Shown: one piece after another, positions 60,692-64,000 of the stretch | Layout: every line of letters starts with the position of its first letter | Position numbering within the stretch: position 1 is the stretch's first letter | Notes under the pieces: model-generated | What the model saw: the letters and a program-made list of their open reading frames with translations, nothing else | What the model was told of the DNA's origin: nothing | Database searches by the model: none | Position numbers and translations under genes: made by a program | NCBI GenBank assembly: GCA_945952465.1 | Contig: CAMFIB010000004.1 | Location: forward strand, 62,001 to 126,000 | Length of the DNA: 64,000 nucleotides | Direction: 5' to 3' | From: an uncultured Pseudomonadota bacterium | GTDB taxonomy: Bacteria > Pseudomonadota > Gammaproteobacteria > Burkholderiales > Burkholderiaceae_C

Positions 60692-62653
60692 TCAACCGGC
60701 CCGGCGCTGCGACGCCAGGCGCCGCACGACCGCGACCATGCGGTCGATCTCTTCGAAGGTGTTGTAGAACGCCACAGACGGCCGCACCGTGGTCTCCACG
60801 CCGAAGCGCCGCAGGATGGGCTGGGCGCAGTGGTGCCCCGTACGCACCGCGATGCCCTCGTCGTTCAGCGCGTGGCCCACTTCTTCGGTCGTGTAGCCGG
60901 CCAGCACGAAGGACATCACGCTGGCCTTGTCGTCGGCGGTGCCGATCAGCCGCACGCCGGGAATCGCGCCCAGCGCCTGCATGCCATAGACCACCAGCTC
61001 GTGTTCGTAGCGGCCGATGTTCTCGATGCCGATGCGCATCACGTAGTCGAGTGCCGCGCCCAGGCCCACCGCGTCGGCGATGTTGCCGGTGCCGGCCTCG
61101 AACTTGTTCGGGATCGGCTGGTAGACGGTCTTCTCGAAGGTCACGTCGGCGATCATGTTGCCGCCGCCCTGCCACGGCGGCATGTCTTCCAGCACCGCGC
61201 GTTTGCCCCACAGCGCGCCGATGCCGGTGGGCCCGAAGATCTTGTGGCCGGAGAACACGAAGAAGTCGGCGCCGATGTCTTGCACGTCGACCCGCATGTG
61301 CGAGACCGATTGCGCGCCGTCCACCAGGGCCACCGCGCCGGCGCGGTGCGCCAGCTCAACGATCTGCTTCACCGGCACCACGGTGCCCAGCGCGTTGCTG
61401 ACCTGCGTGACCGCGACGATCTTGGTGCGGTCATTGAGCAGCTTCTGGTATTCGTCGAGCCGCACCTGGCCCCTGTCGTCCACCGGAATGACGCGCAGCT
61501 TCGCGCCCTTGGCGGCGGCGAGCTGCTGCCACGGCACGATGTTGGCGTGGTGCTCGAGGTTGGAGACGATGATCTCGTCGCCCTCGCCCACATGCTGGCC
61601 GCCCCAGCTCTTGGCGACCAGGTTGATCGCCTCGGTGGTGCCGCGCACGAAGATCACCTCGTTCACGTCCGGCGCGTTGATGAAGCGCTGCACGCTCTTG
61701 CGCGCGCCTTCGTAGGCGTCGGTGGCCCGCGCCGCCAGTTCGTGCGCGGCGCGGTGGATGTTGGAGTTCTCGTGTTCGTAGAAGGCGCTGATGCGGTCGA
61801 TCACCACCTGCGGCTTCTGCGTGGTGGCGGCGTTGTCGAACCAGACCAGCTGGCGGCCGTTCACCCGCTTCTGCAGGATGGGGAAGTCGCGCCGCACCGC
61901 GTGAACGTCGAACGGCGGATGGGCCGAGGGCTTGGCCTGCGGCGCCGTGCCGTTGGGGCCGGGCATGGCCGGCGTGACGTGGCCGTCGCGCAGCGTGGTC
62001 GCGTGCACGAAGTAGTAGGCCGGCTCGGGCGTGCCGGCGGCCGGGTTCACCGGCGCCGCCGGTGCCTGTACCGGCGCGGCCGACACCGGCACGCTCAGCG
62101 GGTCGAAGGCCGCACCCGGCAGGCTCACCGGCGCCGATGCCGGCTGGCCGTGACCCGAACGCAGAAAGTAGAACGGCGAGGCGTCTGAGCCGGCACCGCC
62201 AGCAGACGGCTGGCTGGCCGGCGCATGGGCGGCCGGCGCTTCCGGTGCGCCCAGGAACACACCGCCGACGCGCGGCTCATAGGCCGGAACGGCGGTGGTC
62301 AGGTGGTCGGGCAGGCCGTTGCCGCTGGTGGCGTGCGGCGCCAGGCTGGGCACGCGGTTCACCAGCGCGGCGACCGGCGCGGGCGAGCTGGGCAACAGGT
62401 TGGTGCCGGGCAGTTGGCCCTGCGGAATCGGCGTGCCGGGCACGGCCGGCGACAGGCCGACCGGGCTGGCCAGCGGCGAGCCGGCCGGCGCGAGCTGCAC
62501 CGGCGGCTGTACGCCGACCGGCGCACCGCCGGGCAAGGCAGCGGTGTTGCCGGGGCTGGCCGTGAACAGCGCGTTCGCCCATTGCGCGAGCTGCGCTGGA
62601 TCGAACGGGGCGGCGCCGGGCGCGCCGCCGGACGTGAAGGGAGCGGTGCTCAC
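60692..62653 (-). CDS. Encapsulin cargo cysteine desulfurase (family 2A, SufS-like)
   Basis: A 653-residue protein read from GTG 62653, six nt after the shell stop. Residues 1-250 are a Pro/Ala/Gly-rich disordered domain with short conserved patches (for example SPFYFLRSG and PEPAYYFVHA) expected to bind the inner shell. Residues 250-653 are a SufS-type desulfurase: PLP Lys471 in VFSGHKIFGP, catalytic Cys609 in RTGHHCAQP. Family 2A encapsulins package this enzyme and store elemental sulfur released from Cys. The long N-terminal cargo domain makes the assignment firm. Confidence 0.92.
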   Translation of the reverse strand: MSTAPFTSGGAPGAAPFDPAQLAQWANALFTASPGNTAALPGGAPVGVQPPVQLAPAGSPLASPVGLSPAVPGTPIPQGQLPGTNLLPSSPAPVAALVNRVPSLAPHATSGNGLPDHLTTAVPAYEPRVGGVFLGAPEAPAAHAPASQPSAGGAGSDASPFYFLRSGHGQPASAPVSLPGAAFDPLSVPVSAAPVQAPAAPVNPAAGTPEPAYYFVHATTLRDGHVTPAMPGPNGTAPQAKPSAHPPFDVHAVRRDFPILQKRVNGRQLVWFDNAATTQKPQVVIDRISAFYEHENSNIHRAAHELAARATDAYEGARKSVQRFINAPDVNEVIFVRGTTEAINLVAKSWGGQHVGEGDEIIVSNLEHHANIVPWQQLAAAKGAKLRVIPVDDRGQVRLDEYQKLLNDRTKIVAVTQVSNALGTVVPVKQIVELAHRAGAVALVDGAQSVSHMRVDVQDIGADFFVFSGHKIFGPTGIGALWGKRAVLEDMPPWQGGGNMIADVTFEKTVYQPIPNKFEAGTGNIADAVGLGAALDYVMRIGIENIGRYEHELVVYGMQALGAIPGVRLIGTADDKASVMSFVLAGYTTEEVGHALNDEGIAVRTGHHCAQPILRRFGVETTVRPSVAFYNTFEEIDRMVAVVRRLASQRRAG

Positions 62654-62659
62654 GTCGGC

Positions 62660-63595
62660 TTACTTGTAGGTGTCGGGGTAGTCGTGGTACTTGTTGACCT
62701 CGACGTCGTCCAGCACGGCCAGCGCGTCGGGCACCAGCACGGCCAGCGAGCAGTACAGCGAGATCAGGTAGGAGGCGATCGCCTGGTCGTTGATGCCCAT
62801 GAAGCGCACCGAGAGGCCGGGGCTCTGCTCGCCCGGCAGGCCGGGCTGGAACAGGCCGACCACGCCCTGGCGGCGGTCGCCGACGCGCAGCAAAATGATC
62901 TTGCTCTTGCCGTCGGCCACCGGCACCTTGTCCGACGGGATCAGCGGCACGCCGCGCCAGGTGATGAACTGCGAGCCGAACAGGCTGACGGTGGGCGGCG
63001 GGGTGCCGCGGCGGGTGGCTTCGCGGCCGAAGGCGGCGATGGCCAGCGGGTGCGCCAGGAAGAAGGCCGGCTCTTTCCAGACCTTGGTGAGCAGCTCGTC
63101 GAGGTCGTCGGGCGTGGGCGCGCCGGTCAGCGGGAAGATGCGCTGGTCTTCGTCGACCTGGGCCAGCAGGCCGTAGTCGGGGTTGTTGATCAGCTCGCTT
63201 TCCTGGTTTTCCTTGATCGTCTCGATCGTCAGGCGCAGTTGCTCCTTGATCTGGTCGTGCGGGCTGCTGTACAGGTCGGAGATGCGGGTGTGCACGTCGA
63301 GGATGGTGCTGACCGCGTTCAGGAAATACTCGTGCGGCTGCTCGTCGTAGTCGACGAAGGTGCGCGGCAGCTGGTTGCCCTCTTCGCGCGAGGTGCAGGT
63401 GACCTTGATCGACTCCGGGTTCTTGACGCGGTTCAGGCGGTAGATGCCCGCCTCCACCGGCACCCACTGCAGCAGGTGCGTGAGCCAGCGCGGCGTGATC
63501 GTCGAGAGCTGGGCGGCGGTCTTGGTCGCGTTCGCAAGCTGCCGTGCGGCGTTGTCGCCCAGCGTGGCGATGGCGGTTTGGGTCTGTGAGGTCAT
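62660..63595 (-). CDS. Family 2A encapsulin shell protein (SrpI-like)
   Basis: A 311-residue shell protein. Hallmarks are the N-arm region TPRWLTHLLQWVPVEAGIYRLNRV, HEYFLNAVSTILDVHTRISDLYSSPHDQIKEQLRLTIET, the long NNPDYGLLAQVDEDQRI segment, FFLAHPLAIAAFGREATRRG and the conserved end YHDYPDTYK. The protein has the HK97 fold and assembles into hollow capsids. It is the first gene of a two-gene operon with the desulfurase cargo, behind an XRE regulator gene. Confidence 0.93.
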   Translation of the reverse strand: MTSQTQTAIATLGDNAARQLANATKTAAQLSTITPRWLTHLLQWVPVEAGIYRLNRVKNPESIKVTCTSREEGNQLPRTFVDYDEQPHEYFLNAVSTILDVHTRISDLYSSPHDQIKEQLRLTIETIKENQESELINNPDYGLLAQVDEDQRIFPLTGAPTPDDLDELLTKVWKEPAFFLAHPLAIAAFGREATRRGTPPPTVSLFGSQFITWRGVPLIPSDKVPVADGKSKIILLRVGDRRQGVVGLFQPGLPGEQSPGLSVRFMGINDQAIASYLISLYCSLAVLVPDALAVLDDVEVNKYHDYPDTYK

Positions 63596-63689
63596 GAAGG
63601 CCTTAAGGTCGGATCGTTGTGGTCAAGGAAGGTGAGGTGGGCGGTCTGCGCCGCCGTGCTGCGGAGTTTCCGGTGGCGCCGGCCCGCGC

Positions 63690-63962
63690 TCAACAGGCTA
63701 TAGCCGTCAGGGACAGGCCCCGCATCGACGCGTTGCGGCCGATCAGCTCGGCCTCGCCCAGCAGCGTGGAGGTGGTGATGCCCAGCGCGTCGGCCAGCTT
63801 GATCAGCGTGGCGAGCGACGCCACCACCTCGGCCCGCTCGATCTCGCCCACGTAGGAGCGGTTCAGGTCGGCGGCTTCGGCAAGCTTTTCCTGCGACCAG
63901 TGCAGCGCTTCGCGGCGGCGGCGCACGGCCGTGCCGAAGCTTTCGAGCAGCGGCGCGCTCAT
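63690..63962 (-). CDS. XRE-family transcriptional regulator
   Basis: A 90-residue single-domain helix-turn-helix protein: AVRRRREALHWSQEKLAEAADLNRSYVGEIERAEVVASLATLIKLADALG. It ends with a short Leu-rich tail and a terminal Cys (TAIAC). It lies 94 nt upstream of the shell gene on the same strand and likely controls it. A terminal Cys could give redox or thiol sensing, but this is inference. It is complete at the window end. Confidence 0.85.
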   Translation of the reverse strand: MSAPLLESFGTAVRRRREALHWSQEKLAEAADLNRSYVGEIERAEVVASLATLIKLADALGITTSTLLGEAELIGRNASMRGLSLTAIAC

Positions 63963-64000
63963 GGGGTCACCGGCTCCGGGTGCTGGCCGTTCTGGCGGGC

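Overview
The window looks like a piece of chromosome from a betaproteobacterium of the order Burkholderiales, most likely family Comamonadaceae (Variovorax/Acidovorax/Xylophilus-like). The reasons are high GC by eye, the gene order polA | DUF2782 - thrB - BPSS1780-type membrane protein, a LexA-controlled imuA-imuB-dnaE2 cassette with the short Comamonadaceae-style ImuB, and a dispersed repeat (core AAGTCAGCGCCGAAT, ending in a GATAGCTATC-like arm) of the type I associate with these genomes. No phage, transposase, rRNA or CRISPR array is visible. Genus-level identification is inference.

Layout. 1-8.1 kb: housekeeping genes (ZIP metal transporter, dienelactone hydrolase, tautomerase, I78 lipoprotein, polA, DUF2782, thrB, membrane protein). 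8.2-11.7 kb: a Fur-box-led ferric iron ABC operon (fbpABC type). 11.7-17 kb: UvrD-type helicase, RidA protein, hydrolase and porin. 17-24.8 kb: an OmpR/QseC-type two-component pair divergent from a CzcCBA-type heavy-metal RND efflux operon. 24.8-30.2 kb: a beta-hydroxyacid dehydrogenase, then an AcoR-type sigma54 activator divergent from an aldehyde dehydrogenase-DUF779 operon with a good -24/-12 promoter. 30.3-31.4 kb: tRNA-Ala(CGC), a small secreted protein and tRNA-Lys(CTT).

31.5-39.9 kb is a lower-GC, single-strand, seven-gene cluster directly downstream of tRNA-Lys: BtuD-type ATPase, ECF sigma factor, FecR-type anti-sigma factor, TonB-dependent receptor with STN domain, binding protein, a radical SAM enzyme, and FecCD-type permease. 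It is a complete outer-to-inner-membrane uptake route for a metal chelate with an unexplained radical SAM enzyme inside it. Right after it (39.9-42 kb) is a translationally coupled pair, a YqcI/YcgG (GntA-like) N-hydroxylase and a DUF1989 protein, divergent from a stand-alone [2Fe-2S] ferredoxin domain, with a 20-bp palindrome between them. These two loci are the best candidates for undescribed biology.

42-50.7 kb: a hydrophilic protein, rlmB, an ABC ATPase/arylesterase divergent pair (ybbA/tesA-like), and the SOS mutagenesis cassette with a LexA box. 50.8-53.7 kb: glycosyltransferase, GtrA flippase and a polytopic GT-C-like protein. 53.7-64 kb is rich in sulfur and redox genes: dsbB, the sulfate ABC importer (cysA, cysW, cysT, sbp), a hydrolase coupled to sbp, a peptidoglycan-binding-domain protein, a 1-Cys peroxiredoxin, and a family 2A encapsulin operon (shell plus cysteine desulfurase cargo) with an XRE regulator. 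Sulfate import, desulfurase and sulfur-storing nanocompartment plausibly serve one sulfur economy.

Two patterns run through the window. Many genes have a TACAAT-like -10 box 6-8 nt before the start codon, implying leaderless transcripts. The dispersed repeat occurs in at least six copies, three of them inside coding sequence and kept in frame.
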